This document shows positions 1-20,800 of a stretch of DNA of 64,000 nucleotides, in pieces; the first letter of the stretch is position 1; each line of letters starts with the position of its first letter. Under the pieces are notes generated by a model. It made no database searches. It saw only the letters and a list, made by a program, of their open reading frames with translations, and was not told the DNA's origin. Source of the DNA: Gymnogyps californianus (lineage: Eukaryota; Chordata; Aves; Accipitriformes; Cathartidae); the NCBI RefSeq assembly GCF_018139145.2, contig NC_059500.1, positions 43,571,175-43,635,174 on the forward strand, read 5' to 3'. The position numbers and the translations under genes were made by a program.

Positions 1-3000
1 GTTTGCTGTTAGTAATAAATTGTCACACACACTCATGCGCACATGTGCACATGCACACACACTCAAACAAAACCCCGCAACACCTGCCTTTTAGTTAAAA
101 TGCTGATATTTCCCAGTATAAAAAATTACAGGACACTCCTGCTACCCAGTTTGAAGGACTTTCTGCTGCTTCTAAGGACATCTTAGAGTGTGTTTAAAGT
201 TTAATCCCCTTTTCCGTCAGATCCTGACTGGATTATTGTACACCATCTCCTAAGATTACTCATTAGTCATTTATCCTGAAGACTGCATTTTAAGGAAACT
301 GAAATTTCCTGTATCTTGCTTTCATGTCGTATTATCTACCCATAATTCATAGCAAAGGCATTTTTTATTAGTAGTGTGCCTGTTTACTGAGGATGAGGAA
401 GACACACCCATGGAATGATAGTAAAATCACTTGGTGCTTTAAGTAATTTTTCACTTCATTGTAGGATTTTGTTTCTTTCAATTACGAGCGTGAGACTAGC
501 TGTCAGTGTGGAACTCTGTTTGTTATACACTATGAAAGGAAAGATTAATCTGAATTATTTTCCCAAAAAGGATTTTTCCTGATGTCACATGACACTTGGC
601 CACATAAGGGGACTGAGGTTTGCAAATGTAGACACTTACAAAGTATTTCTTTTCACAAGGACCCGATACCAAAGCTGGTTTTGCAGCTACAATTACATGA
701 AGCCCTCTTAGACAAGTGCAAAGTTTTAGCATGGAATGAAGTCCAACTCAACCGCAGTCAAAATGCTGTGATAGGTATTTGCATGTCAGTGCCCTTTCTT
801 TTCTCTAGAAAAGAATATCTGTTCTGTGACTTCAGTGAATTGAAGGAAGAGTTACTCATAATCCAAATTATTCTGCACGTCTTTCATCAGCTAAGATTGA
901 AAATATAGAGAAAAGTTACTGCCAGGACGCAGGGTCTCTAATCTCTTGCCTCATACATGGTGCCTAAATAAAGTATAAGTAAAGCTCTTCCTACATTGTT
1001 CTAGATCAGCATGAACATTTGATGTAATAGTTACAGAACAGAAAAATTTATTCAATAGACAATATTACCTGTCTTGCTAACAGAGTTATGCTGTGTATAA
1101 TTAAAGTAAGAAACCAATGTGGATTACATTATATCTGTAAACAATCTACAAGAAATGCTAACACGAATGTTTATACCATGATGCATTTTAAACTATTTTA
1201 CATTGGTCAACAATTTACAGTGTAGCAGTAATGATAACAGTTATGTTTAAAGCTTTTAGCTACTATTTTAAAAAAACAGTTTTAATAAAAATCAGAAGAC
1301 TTGGCATTTGGTTTTGTGTAACAGAATACCCGTAAAATCAAAGATAATTCCAATCATGAAGAATTTGCCCAGGCATTATGACTGCATTGTAAGTATTTAA
1401 TAGGGAAACTCAGAAGAGTAGTATATTCACAACATTTTGGAAACTTACAATATTTAAAATTAATTTGAACTGAGCAAGGAGAAATTGCTTTTGAGGCATT
1501 AGGTCCTATGTTACATAGTTTTGCAGTTGCCCGTGAAAACTTAAAGACCCCATAACTACAAAAGTCCTGTTTTCTGACTGATCTTTATCTCGTTTAATGA
1601 TTAGATTAACAGGTCTATCACTATTCAGATTTTGCAGTTCAGACCCAGGAATTCACTGCCCTGGATCCAAACCAGATCTGTATGCAGCGTTAGTATTTGT
1701 GACTCTCCTAGGCTTAAATAAGAGGTCAAGAAGAAACCTTATTTCATTTTTAGAGGATTTAAGTTAAAAATCTAGATGATATTTAGCAATGTACTGGAAA
1801 AAGTGTTGGCAAACTGAGTTTACAGTAACCAATTTGTTATATTCCAAACACTAAATAAGTTAATTTATTTCAATATTAAATGCATTTTAGAACAATACTT
1901 TTCCAGACCACTGAAGGTACTAGCAAACATCAGCATATACCCAGTTGAACAGTTACAGAAGAGAACACTTCCAATCATAGAATGGTTTGGGTTGGAAGGG
2001 ACCTTTCAAGATCATCTTGTCCAACCCCCCTGCCATTGGCAGGGACACCTTCCACTGGACCAGGTTGCTCAAAGCCCCATCCAACCTGACTTTCAACACT
2101 TCCAGGGATGAGGCATCCACAGCTTCTCTGGGCAACCTGTTCCAGTGTCTCACCACCCTCATCATAAAAAATTTCTCCCTTATGTCCAGGCTAAATCCAC
2201 CCTCTTTCAGTTTAAAGTCATTGCCCCTTGTCCTTTCACTACAGGCCCAGGTAAAAAGTCTTTTTCCGTCTTTCTTATAAGCCCCCTGTAAGTATTGAAA
2301 GGCCACAATAAGGTCTCCCCGGAGCCTTCTCTCCTCCAGGCTGAGCAGCTCCAACTCTCTCAGCTTTTCTTCATAGGAGAGGTGTTCCATCCATCTGATC
2401 ATTTTTGTGGTCCTCCTCTGGACCCGCTCCAACAGGTCCATGTCTTTCTTGTGCTGGGGACACCAGAGCTGGACACAGTACTCTAGGTGGGGTCTTGATG
2501 AGAGCAGAGTAGAAGGGGAGAATCACCTCCCTCAAGCTGCTGGCCATGCTTCTTATGATGCAGCCCCGGATACAATGGGCTTTCTGGGCTGCAACTGCAC
2601 GTTGCCAGCTCGTGTATAGTTTTTCATCTACCAGTACCCCCAAGTCCTTCTCCACAGGGCTGCTCTCAACCCATTCATCCCCCCGTCTGTATTGATGTTG
2701 GGGATTGCCCTGACTCAGGTGCAGGACCTTGCACAGGGCCTTGTTGAACTTCATGAGGTTCACATGGGCCCACGCCTCAAGCCTGTCAAGGTCACTCTAA
2801 TGGCATCGCTTCCCTCAAGCAGGTCAACTGCACCACTCACTGCAGAACAATAGATTCCTTTGTATACCTTAAAAGCAAAACTTACATTTATCTTTGGAAT
2901 ACCTCTTGCACTTAACAGCAGAGAGCAAAGAAAAATTATTTCTTTCCATAGAGTAGTACCTTGGCTGTATCTCACTGAGATAGGCATTAAACAGAAGATG

Positions 3001-3464
3001 GCTTGTAGGAATCTGATGACTGCTTGATGACTGTTTATGCTAGGTCAGCCTCTGGTTTGTCCTGAAACAAACCAAACCAACAAACAAACCAAAATTATCT
3101 GTATGGAAGAAAGTATCTAGAATTCTGGAAACATTACCACTGTTATAAATTGGTATTAAAATTTAATGAATTTAACAATAGTAGATTTAGAGCTCTTTCT
3201 GACCTTTGTCAAGGTCTCTTTTTAAAAAGAAAAATCACACCTGGATGACAGTAAGCAAGACTAACTTGGTTAAAATATTCAGTAGCAGTCATTTGACTTG
3301 AAAAATTAAATGCATTCGAGGATTAAAACTGCTTATTTTCTCCTAGGTTCCTTTCTGGTGCTTAGTCTCATTGATGGGAAGAGTATAATAAAGAAAGGGG
3401 GGAGTGTGTACTGCATGCCAATGGCAATCCTTTCTTACAATAGTGTAATCGTTTAATTGATTAG
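1..3464 (+). other. GNA14 intron upstream of exon 3 (partial)
   Basis: Besides the CR1 copy it has a broken CA/GCAC repeat (about 24-64) and an AAAC-rich stretch (3063-3094). The GNA14 exon carrying the conserved switch-preceding helical segment was looked for and is not here. Short open frames show no family resemblance. Confidence 0.8.
1973..2839 (-). mobile_element. CR1 LINE, 5'-truncated copy
   Basis: Minus-strand copy of about 0.87 kb inside a GNA14 intron, antisense to the gene. The 3' end is at low coordinates with the CR1-type terminal repeat (ATTCTATGATT on -). Upstream it codes for the C-terminal end of the CR1 ORF2 reverse-transcriptase polyprotein: degraded peptides such as [12 protein letters not shown] and [15 protein letters not shown], split between frames and so not functional. 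The 5' part of the element is absent. Confidence 0.93.
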
Positions 3465-10875
<7,411 letters not shown>

Positions 10876-11495
10876 AGAAAAAATATGGTTGCAGCCACAA
10901 AGTGTGGCTTACTCATAGCACAGCCTGTGTTGGTAGAAAAAAAAAAAAAGGTGTCTTTAAATACCATTTACAGAAATGGGAGGAGGATTTACATTTACTG
11001 AAGAAGTGTGGATTAAGAGAGCTTTAAAGAATGAGTTTCAAATTTACTTTTTAAGCTATATATTTAAAATATTGTGTTCATATTTCCCATATTAGTTTTG
11101 TCTGTTATTTTTTGACAGCTGTGGGGATTAAGTATATTTAGAAGAATGTACATAACTACATTGTTGTCCAGCTGGTATTTTCTTAAGATTTTTCTTTTTT
11201 TTTTATTTAGCACTTACAATCATAGCTTATAAAATTTCAAACAGTGATGCCTTAAAAATGATAATTAGTGTTATTTTAGGGTGCTAGACTTTTTTATATT
11301 CTTGTTCTGAGCAATGTAGTTGAAAGACTAGGATAAACCTATTACACTTTTCAGAAGCATCGTGTAGTAGCCTTGATAGGCCAAACCCGTTAATGTCTAG
11401 GAATCATTACAAAAGATTAATTAGTGGTGACCCTTGCGTATCACTGCCTTTTTGTTCAAGTGCCTTACAATAATAAAATACCTTTCACAGTTAAG
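10876..11495 (+). other. GNA14: GNA14 probable 3' UTR
   Basis: AT-rich non-coding sequence after the stop. It runs to the first AATAAA found, so the minimal 3' UTR would be about 0.6 kb. A later AATAAA at 11642-11647 could give a slightly longer form. No coding signal seen. Confidence 0.5.
11472..11477 (+). promoter_or_regulatory. Candidate GNA14 poly(A) signal AATAAA
   Basis: First canonical hexamer downstream of the GNA14 stop (about 600 nt). A second copy lies at 11642-11647. Assigned by position only. Confidence 0.4.
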
Positions 11496-14146
11496 GAATG
11501 ACAGATTAAGATCTCATAGGCAGTCCATGGAATTTACTCTTTTCTGAAGGGGAAAAGTGTTTCTCAAACACCAAGGCATTTAAGCAAACGTTCTCAGCAT
11601 TCACTGCCACAGGAGCTCGGAGATCATCCACAGCTGCCTGCAATAAACTAGGCCTTAAATTCCTCCGAGTCACTAACATAACTTGCTTTTTGGACTTTGC
11701 ATTTTCCTGTTGTTGAGCTTCACAGGTAGTTTTGCATGCATTAGAGAGCAGTAAATCCTCTCCTCTAGAAGATTTCCAGCCATCTTCCCATTTCCTCCAC
11801 TCCCTGTCCAGCTACAAACCTCTCTACTAAAGATGCCAGCACCACTAATAGCTCCGTTAATTCTTCTTCACGGGGTCAAAAATTCTCAGACAAAATAATA
11901 AAGACATTAGGGCAATCTTGAAAACCTTTTTTACCCATGCAAAATTCGTGGTAGTCACTGGCACTTGATCAGCTAACCCAGCAACACTAGTAAGGAGAGT
12001 GTTTTAGTAGAACAGTTTGTTATTAGCAGTAATTCAGCCCAAAAGATGTGCTGAGGTTGTCCTGTATTTAAATACATGAAAACTCCATTTTTCCAAGAAG
12101 AAATATTATAGTAATAGTTTTTACTCTCAGCATAAAATAGCAATTTCTATGCAGCAGAAAAAAAATTCAAGTTACATTGATTTTTCAGCTTGAGTAGTGC
12201 TTCTGTGTATTCAGCCAGGTTGATAGCTCTCGCAGTTCAGTCCTGTGAAAAGCACACCCTGACCTTTCACTGGCCATAAAAAATATTTAGTTTCACATAT
12301 TAAACAGCACAGTTCCCTTTTGTCCAGCAGTACAGAAAAAGTAAAGTACGTCCAGAGCCGGTTTTGGTTGCTAGGGAGAAAACAGCCTGTAACATTTGAT
12401 TCGTTTGCTCTTTCTTTAGTGTTAGAACGAGCAGTAGAAGCCTGTTCTTACACTGCTTTAACGTTTTTCTGTGAGGGAAGGACACTGACATATACGTTGT
12501 GCCCATACTAGTGGATGGCAGTAATCAACACTGAGGGCACAGTGCCGTGCACCCTGGGGTGAGGTACAGGGTGCCGTGCCACTTGCTGAACAAGCAGCAG
12601 CCAAGGGGCAGTGACAGAAAGCACAGAATAAAACAGCACGTCTGTGCGTGTGCCGTCCATGTCCCCGACGTGTCATCTCTACCCTCCCTCAGAAGTACTG
12701 ACGTCATGACAAGTCCTCAGACCTGCTGCCCTAAACTAACCACTGTTGCTCAAAAAATAACTCAAAAGCATTTCTTGTCATAAAATCTGTAGATACTGGA
12801 GTTTTACATTACTTAAGAACTTCTAGTCACATGAAAAGAAGATGAGAAAAATACTTTTTCTAGGGCAGCAGATTTGATGGATGAAAGCATATGAAATGCC
12901 CAAACACTTTAACTGCTTGATCCAGTTTTGATTCCCCTGGGAACTTCTGGAATAGCATCTGTTAAACTCTTAGCAGTTTCGTATCTTGAGTCAAGATTTG
13001 CTGTCTATGTGAAGAGCACGTTGGTGCCATGAATTTGGGAGCCTGGCGTTGCCAGAGTACAAGCTTTGCAGATTGTGAGACAGTTACCGTTTTACAGGAC
13101 TCGTCAGTACAAGAATGCTTTTCTTTCACACTTCACAACCAACATTTAAAAACATTCACGAGGGCAGTTAGCAAGACAAACTTCTGCACATAGTTCTCGA
13201 TCTGCTTGATGCAACAGGGAATGAAAACCCACAAAGATAAAAAACTGGGAGACATCCAGCAAAAAGAGAATTCAGGTTTTTTTCATTTTGCCTATTAGTG
13301 TCCTACCTCATCATGCCTGTTCTGGCAGTCACATTTGTTTTGGCCTTTGATGTACTGATCTGGAGATGATGAGTTAATAAAAATTAATGGCATGGACATT
13401 TTTTACTCCTTGTAGGAGGAGACTTAAAAGCCAATTTACTCCTCCTTTGAAGTATTACAAGAATATTTAGAATTCTTGTTCCAGATTTGCCCTGAAAACA
13501 ATCAAAACCTCTTTATAAAAATCCTGTGTCTGTTGTGACTGGAATTTTAGATCCTTCGATCCCACTTGCAGTCTCAAAAGCAAAAATTGTGACCAAGATC
13601 ATGGTTGCATTTCTTAGGTCAAATAACAAAGCTCAGGCTCCTAGGTGATGCACATATGTACTTGCATATACTGGCCAGAAAATTCCTAATTAATCCACCA
13701 GTAAGAATAATAACAGGCAAATCTTGACTGAGTAATAGAGTTCTAGACAGGAAAAAAAGTGTCAGCTGTCTGCTAGTTTTAGACCTGAGACCCTTCCTTG
13801 GCAGTAATTACAGATAAGTTGATCAACGGGGGCGGGGACGGGACGGGACCCTCAGTAATTAACTGTTAGGAACTTCAGCCACCTATATCCTTAGTTCCTG
13901 GGAGGTAAACGTTTCATTGGTATCAGTTCCTTCTTTAGTTTTTGCTACATCTTCAGTAAAGATTAGTCACTGCAGGTGGAGAGGGATCAACTGGGAGAGT
14001 TTAATGCTGGAAAAAGGTACTGTGGAATTGTATGATTTGCTGAAGAAACACTGCGCGCTCTTGCCTTGTACAATACTTACGTGATTCCAAGCAATGCAGT
14101 CTTCAGGTAGTTCTTTTCTGGAATTCAAATGTGAAACGCTCAAGAA

Positions 14147-14174
14147 GGGGGGCGGGGGGGGGTGTGTGTGGGTG
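14147..14174 (+). repeat. G-rich tract followed by GT repeat
   Basis: G6, C, G9 (crossing 14160) then tgtgtgtgggtg. About 0.8 kb from the longer G run; both follow the word tcaagaag. Confidence 0.85.
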
Positions 14175-14973
14175 TCTTCAGAATAGTTTTGTGGTATATT
14201 CTCATTCTTGAAGCTAATACAGTATCAGGAAACATATACAAATCAAATATACACAAATCTATTTAAATGTCATATGGATATGGCACTATTTACAAACAAT
14301 CCACAAGACTTAGCAAGCCTGTTAAGGTATGTGATGTATTTATTGAAACTGTTTTACATCAGCAGAATAATGGGGATACTTAGGATTTGTCGTTTAAATT
14401 CAAGAATATTCTGTAAGTATTAAACTACCATTACATAGTAATATTAATCTTTTATTGACTAGTGTGTGGTATTTGATATTTGCAGATAGATGGCTAAAAA
14501 TAACTCAGAAGGAACAAAAGACCTTAGTGATTTGTTTGATATGGAAGTGCATTTTATGAAGTGCTAAAGATAATAAATAATGGCATATGTACAGAAATTT
14601 TTTGGGGGAAAAAAAGGATTTCATAAGAATCTGGTTATCTGGCAACATCATCTATGTTTTTTCAATGCAGCAACAGAAAAAAAATTACTTTAAAGGGAGC
14701 TTATACATGTAAATCCAGTTATTAAAAAGGTGTCCTTATAATAAACCAAAGGTAAAGACTAAAGTCTGTATTCTGCTTTCACTGAGATGGCTGCAACAGA
14801 AGCTTGACCTTGTGTTCTCAGAGACACGATTTGACTTAATTTGTCAATTTCTACCTACGAAATTACGAGTAATGGTATTACCTGTTAATTAAAGCAGTAT
14901 ATAAAGAAAACAAATAATCACATTCCAGTCAAATAAAATTCAGTTTCACTTTATTCAAGGTCAAGAAGAGGTC

Positions 14974-15002
<29 letters not shown>
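14974..15002 (+). repeat. G homopolymer, 29 nt
   Basis: Uninterrupted run of 29 G between agaggtc and cagtgcgg. Length is likely imprecise in any assembly. Can form G-quadruplexes. Confidence 0.9.
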
Positions 15003-15007
<5 letters not shown>

Positions 15008-16899
15008 CGGAAACCAAAAGAGCCATGCCATGCAAAGCCATGCAGCTGAACAAAAAGAAGAGCAAACAGTTAGACTTACAAATGTTTTAGCAATGTGTCT
15101 GGCATCTTTGATTCTGTTTGGTTTGTCATTGATTTCTTAGAGGTAATTCTAACCCTTAACAAACTACTACTGAGAACCCAAATGACATTTCTCAAATGTA
15201 TTAAGTTTAGGTAACAGTCATCTAGAAGAGAAACTTCTTCAGTAAAAGCCATGGCATAGTTTTAAACACCACGGTGGGCAGGCCTAAATGCCTACATTTT
15301 AATTTCTATTGAGATCCCCTTGTCTATTTGCATATACATTTTTAATAAAAACTAATATATCTATTCTGCCTTCTTGTTGAAAAAAATATGCATATTGCAA
15401 TACGGAATGAGGCACAGCAGAGTGGACATCTCAAACAACCTGCAGTAATCCAGAAAACTACACAATAGCATTAGTCTGAATACCCTTCTCCTCGCCCCAG
15501 GCTAATGTATAGTTAAAACAGAGAGACCTGGTGTCTGCCAAGAAGGGGCAAAATTTATTCATGACTGTATGGAGAAAGTGTAAGGAAAAAACAAAGGAAA
15601 AAGATACCATTTACTGACTAGGAAAAGGGAACTATAGAAAATCATGTTGTCATTACAAGTGGAGACATGGAGGGAGGTGGCAGGAAGGTCCCATGTTGAC
15701 TTTGGAACACTTCCAGTGTTTTAGTTCTTGTGTTAAGGCTTTTAGTTAGCACAGAAGATCAAAATATTTTATACTCTAGGAAAAATGCAATTTGGGGGGA
15801 ATTGTTATGTTTTCCAAAACATGAGCTTAACCACAGACACACACGTTTAAAATAAATCCTTCAATATGAATGGTTAAATTGCTCAAATATTACTGAAAAG
15901 CCAGCTGAGATTTGAGAATCAGAAGTTTGTTGGCAAAATAAATGTAAGAAAGTTAAGAACTGGAGATACTATTAATTTAATTGGAGGCTCTGAAGAGAAA
16001 ATATTTAGAATAGGGTAAATGGAAAAGCTACACAAATGGGAATGTACAAAGTACTTGCAAAAGGTACTAGAAGTGAAAGTTGCAGCAGATACTCAGTAAA
16101 TACTGGGGACAGAAAGAGAGAGGAGGAGACACAGTAATCAAGAATCAAGATCATGATGAGGCTATTAATTGAACTATCATGCCTAAGATGAAAAGTGATA
16201 GATGAAAAACAAATTACAGATATAGAATGGTACTCAGTGCACCTAATAACACTACTCATCTAAGGCAAAGTATTCTATTAGTTTGGCATGATTATAACCT
16301 GAGTTAATACTCTTGGTATGTGCTTGGTGTACAAAGAAGTGGAGTAACACAGTCATTGTCATAGTTTGGAATTATCTTACAATTTTTTGATTCAATTTAC
16401 AATTTATGGAAAAAATTACAAGATTATATGTATTTCGTAACCCGCTAAATGGTTACTCAACACCAAAGGCAAGACTTACAGTAAATTAAAGAACTGCAAT
16501 TGTAGGTTAGCATGCTAGTCATTTTAGATTTTACAATAATGCAACAATTTGGGTATCTCAAGCACCACCAACAATGTCAGAATTATATCCTGTAGCTATA
16601 AATATTCCAAACAATTGTTTGGAAGTAATATTTTGGCAGCAGGTACTTACTATATGTACCAGATATTTTGAAGACTTTGATACGGGAAGTTATGGAAGCC
16701 TTCATGTAACGCTGTACTGTTTCGTGTATTTTTTTAATCAACTGCAGTAAACAGCCATTCAACAATACTATGACTACTACATCTAAGAAATAAGCAGAAT
16801 TGCACACATTCATGCTCTCCCTATTAAAGTTCTGCTGTCTGGATATGAAACAAAAAGATTTCATTGGGTAAGAAAAGTTGATAAAAGCAACTGTGGAAT

Positions 16900-17833
16900 A
16901 TTATATTTATTATTTAAAATAAATTTGACTTTATTAGTCACTTGCTTAGCACACAATACTGTGTAATCCAAGGCATTTATTTTTGGTATGCAACAGTGCA
17001 CTTATAACCCCATAAACTCCTTCTTGAGTTGCAAGACTGTTAATAACTTTTATTAAAATAATAGGCTTTAATTAATATCTTTAGTGCAGAGATATATTAA
17101 TTCTCCCCATTATACATTTTTGTAAACTGTTATATTTTCTGTGAATATTGATAGAGGTGCTGCAATGTTTCCTTGAGTAGAATATAAAAAAAGTTTACAC
17201 TAAAAGTGATACTGTATTGTAAATTCACCGTGACTTGGTCCATTCATTTACAAAAAGAAAATACTAGTTAACTAAGCAGCCACCCCTGTGATCATCTAAA
17301 TTAGACTTCTCTGGTCAGTAGCCTCCTTCTTAGAATTTTAGTTGTAAGACTAGTGATTATTAAGTTAACATTTCCTTTGATAAAGAAATTTTAATTTCAA
17401 CACAGCCTCAAGTCATATGAAAAGAGAGCGACTAAATATTGATTTTCAGAATCAAATCAAAACTGAAAGATTTGCTCTGAATAGTATCATAAGAATTATT
17501 CCAGAGTTCAATTTCAATATCAAATGTAATGGTAAAACAAATTCATTTTACACTGTCTTTATAAAAAATGAAATCTGGAATTCTTAGTTAAACCAAACAA
17601 AACAAGCCAAAACTTGGCAGAATTTTTTTGATCACTGTATTTTCTTTTTAACTTAACATCATCTGTTTTTGTGATATAGCCATAGACTGTTGTGACCATA
17701 ATAAACAATTTCATAAATCTTCCTGCCCTCCTGTTTTTGCTTTTGTTGCTGATATTCAAATAGTTCTGCTTGTTAAAGAGGAATTAAAAGGTAGCTGTTC
17801 AGTGTTCTTCGTATCTTGGTGCTTCTCCATGCA
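16900..17833 (-). other. VPS13A: VPS13A probable 3' UTR (long form)
   Basis: Non-coding, AT-rich. Bounded by a cluster of four minus-strand AATAAA hexamers between 16906 and 17054, giving an estimated 3' UTR of about 0.8-0.95 kb. Confidence 0.4.
16906..17054 (-). promoter_or_regulatory. Cluster of VPS13A poly(A) signals
   Basis: TTTATT on the + strand (AATAAA on -) at 17049-17054, 16976-16981, 16930-16935 and 16906-16911. These are the first canonical hexamers past the VPS13A stop, grouped within 150 bp. Confidence 0.45.
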
Positions 17834-17884
17834 TTACAATTTTGGCTGATTCTCTCTCACTTCTTCCAGTTTAGAAAGGATCCA
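17834..17884 (-). CDS. VPS13A: VPS13A window exon 29, terminal coding exon (long C-terminus)
   Basis: 51 nt: [16 protein letters not shown] then TAA at 17834-17836. The C-terminal helix of the PH-like domain. Acceptor tcacacag. Divergence from human is mostly in the last few residues. Confidence 0.95.
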   Translation of the reverse strand, partial: WILSKLEEVRENQPKL

Positions 17885-20800
17885 CTGTGTGAAGGAAAAG
17901 GAAAAAATAAAAATGTTTCCTTGGTAAAAACCATACAAAGCTGCTGAAAATTAGATTGCGTTGGCCATACACTTCACTACCTGCTCTCTTCCTAACCAAG
18001 TTCTAACACAGTGCTCAAAATTCTACTGTAGACTATAAACCCCTGATTTCCTCACGTGAAAATGGAGGCATTTAAGTACCAATATCTGACATTGAATACC
18101 ACAGCTAATTAAACTGGCTAGGTTGATATTTCAGTTTCCTGGTCTGTATTTCAATGACTAATACTTTAAAAAATAAATTACATCATTTCGCCCACATCAT
18201 TATTAATGCTCTGCATTAGTCTATAACTCTAGACAAATCACAGATGACAATAGAGAAGCAAGGAGAACAAAAGACAGAGGACAAGAATAGGTCACAGCAA
18301 TGTGATAATACAGTTATTTGGAAAGAAGCTTTAACTATATTTGGGTTTTTTTCAGGAATTTCAAATTCACATGTCTACTGAACATGGAAGGGGAATTAGT
18401 TTCCCAAGAGTCTTAAAAAAAAAAAAAAAAGGGCAAGGGGAAAAGGGGCAGTGACACAGAAATCTAGAGTAGGAGATGAAGTTATACAAAGGGATTGCCA
18501 TGAGAAAGCTGCATAATGCTTTCAAGGAAGATGAGTGGATTATTACAAATCAGATTCTGTTACCGGATCACGTTCTATGTTACAGATCTTTAGGATCCCC
18601 TCCTCCCCATCACAAGCTCACTCCCTCAAGGAAACCAGAGCTTCTGTTTAGCAGGATGCTGAAGGTTTGAAAGAAGAATTGGCTGTTCAAGAAATTACTA
18701 TTCACATCAGAATATGGCACTTCTCACAGATGGAACAACCTTGTAGTGTCCACTAGACTGACACAATGTTCACAAAGCAGTGTCACTGAAATGACCTCAT
18801 ACCCTTTTTACTATAAAGGCTGCAAGTTTCATTTTCACTGTTCCTAAACCACTTCCCTCAGTGTCGTGTCTCTATATACACAAGCACAAGTGTCACATTT
18901 GCAGAAGTGAGCTGTAGGCTAAACAGCCCAGAAGCAACTCTCAAAGACTTACTTTCTGTAGGATAGTCCTAAGGCCCTGATGGCAATTTTTGAATGCATA
19001 TGTTAAGTATTCCTTCTCTAAGATAAAACCACATTCCTTACCAAGCCTGTCTGACAGTGACCTTTCCCCTCATATTCGCATTCTTGTTGGTTTTGTGAGG
19101 TTCACAGGTCTTTCTAGGAAAATACGCAAACCAATATTTTTGTGAAAAGTGCACACAACTTTTTCAGCTTTCTTTTCCTTGCTTAAGACTTATGACATAC
19201 ATAATATGATGCACTAATTTGATTTTTGGAATTGTTCCTGATTTAGCTGGGGCATAGATGGGATTCTCTTACCACACAGACTACTGGACCTCAATGCCAC
19301 CCCTGCCCCACCACAGCCAAAAAGAAAAAAAAAAAAAAAAAAAAAAAAGAAAAAGAGGAGCTCAGTCTCTCCAAAGAGTACAGACAAGTCAAATTCAGCA
19401 TTGGGCCCTCAAATACCTTGACAGTATTTGTAATGCTTTTTGGGGTAAGAGTCAAACAGTATCACTCAGCTGCGGTTAGAAACTACCCTCATGAAGACAA
19501 AAGGAACTTAAACTAGTGAGAGGATGCACCTTCTCAGATTGTTTCAAAGCGTGATCTCAGGGTACCATATCCCACTGATGTGAATATATACAAGACTAAC
19601 TTATTGTGAAAATAATTAGCTATACTAATAAAAACAAGGCAGAACGTTCGCAACCTGGCTACCTCATAGTTCTGGTAGCAGACCTGAACCGCTCCCACTC
19701 TCTGTTGTAGTCAGAACTAGTGATGTCAAAATGAAGAGATCATATAGAATATGTGTATAATAATAGTAGTAATACCATATGTCAAATAAACTATTTGTGT
19801 TTCTATTAGGGATTTTCTTCATTCTTCAACCAAAACTGTCTTTTGAGGAACAGAGGAATGACACCCCACGCCCCCACCTCCCCAGAATAAAACTAGGAGT
19901 AATTTACAAATATTGTTTGTTCTATTAAAACGTACTATTTTAATTCCATTCTTGATTGTTCTGTTTTTGTTAGCAGTACTGTTAAATCAGCCATTTGACA
20001 GACAGTTATAATTCGAAAGATTTATGTAAGGAAAAGTTTGGTGTTGGAATTGAGTATTTTTGAAATTCAGTTCTGAATAGATCATTGCCATTTCCATCTG
20101 TGTAATGGCTGTATGGAAATACTGAATTTTAAATATACATGGTAGTTTCAGGTTAAGAATATTTCTGCTTCACTTTTTAAGCCAAATTTAGAACAGTATA
20201 GTTGTAATAGTATTTTGACTTTACCTTAGCATCCTCTGGACTTTTAAAATTAATAATTTTTCCAAATTCTTTGGCATGGAACACAGACTTAACTCGTTCC
20301 TAAAAAAAAAAAAAAATAGTTATTCAAAATTGAAGTTAGTTTCTTCAAACTTTATGACTAAGAAGTTATTTACCATTAAGGCAGCTATATGGTTGAGGCA
20401 GCCATGTGTACCCATTATACTAATCTGAGTATGTTCACATGGCATGCACATACCCTGAGAAACTTCATTTTCTGTGTGAAAGCACAGTGGAGTGGAACAC
20501 TCCAGCAATAACAGAATTCCCTTTTTACCACGGAGTCTCTGGAGACTGGACTATAGAAGTGTGTAGGAATGGAAGGCAGGTAATGGAGTATGTAGGGTAA
20601 CAAAATCCAGTACTCCCTAAGGCTGTAATTTTTCATTCTCCTTTAAGTCATTACCTGGGTGGACATTCCACCAACACTGACTTGCAAGTAGTCGTCTTAG
20701 GTAGTGAAAATAGCAACTTAGGCTTCAAAAATAGAATATAAGCAGTGCTTTGCAAAATACAGTTTTCAACCACAGATTTCAATAAAAAGCATACGGGAGA

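Larger units (their letters stand above)
11496..16899. other. Intergenic gap between convergent GNA14 and VPS13A
   Basis: About 5.4 kb with no gene seen. Contains a GC-richer patch (12500-12720), a short GGGAC repeat (13830-13850), G-rich tracts at 14147-14174 and 14974-15002, and a second possible GNA14 poly(A) signal. Open frames at 12300-12783, 14208-14423 and 16583-16864 are short, lack family resemblance and look like chance. Confidence 0.75.

Noticed and set aside
1953..2763. Minus-strand open frames of 130-162 codons as a new gene
   Set aside because: They are broken pieces of CR1 ORF2; the peptides match the CR1 reverse-transcriptase polyprotein end.
12300..12783. Overlapping open frames on both strands as an intergenic gene
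   Set aside because: The GC-richer composition lengthens frames in several registers at once; none shows protein-like conservation I can recognise.
19258..19479. A-rich tract as the tail of a processed pseudogene
   Set aside because: No gene-like sequence or target duplication lies on its 5' side.
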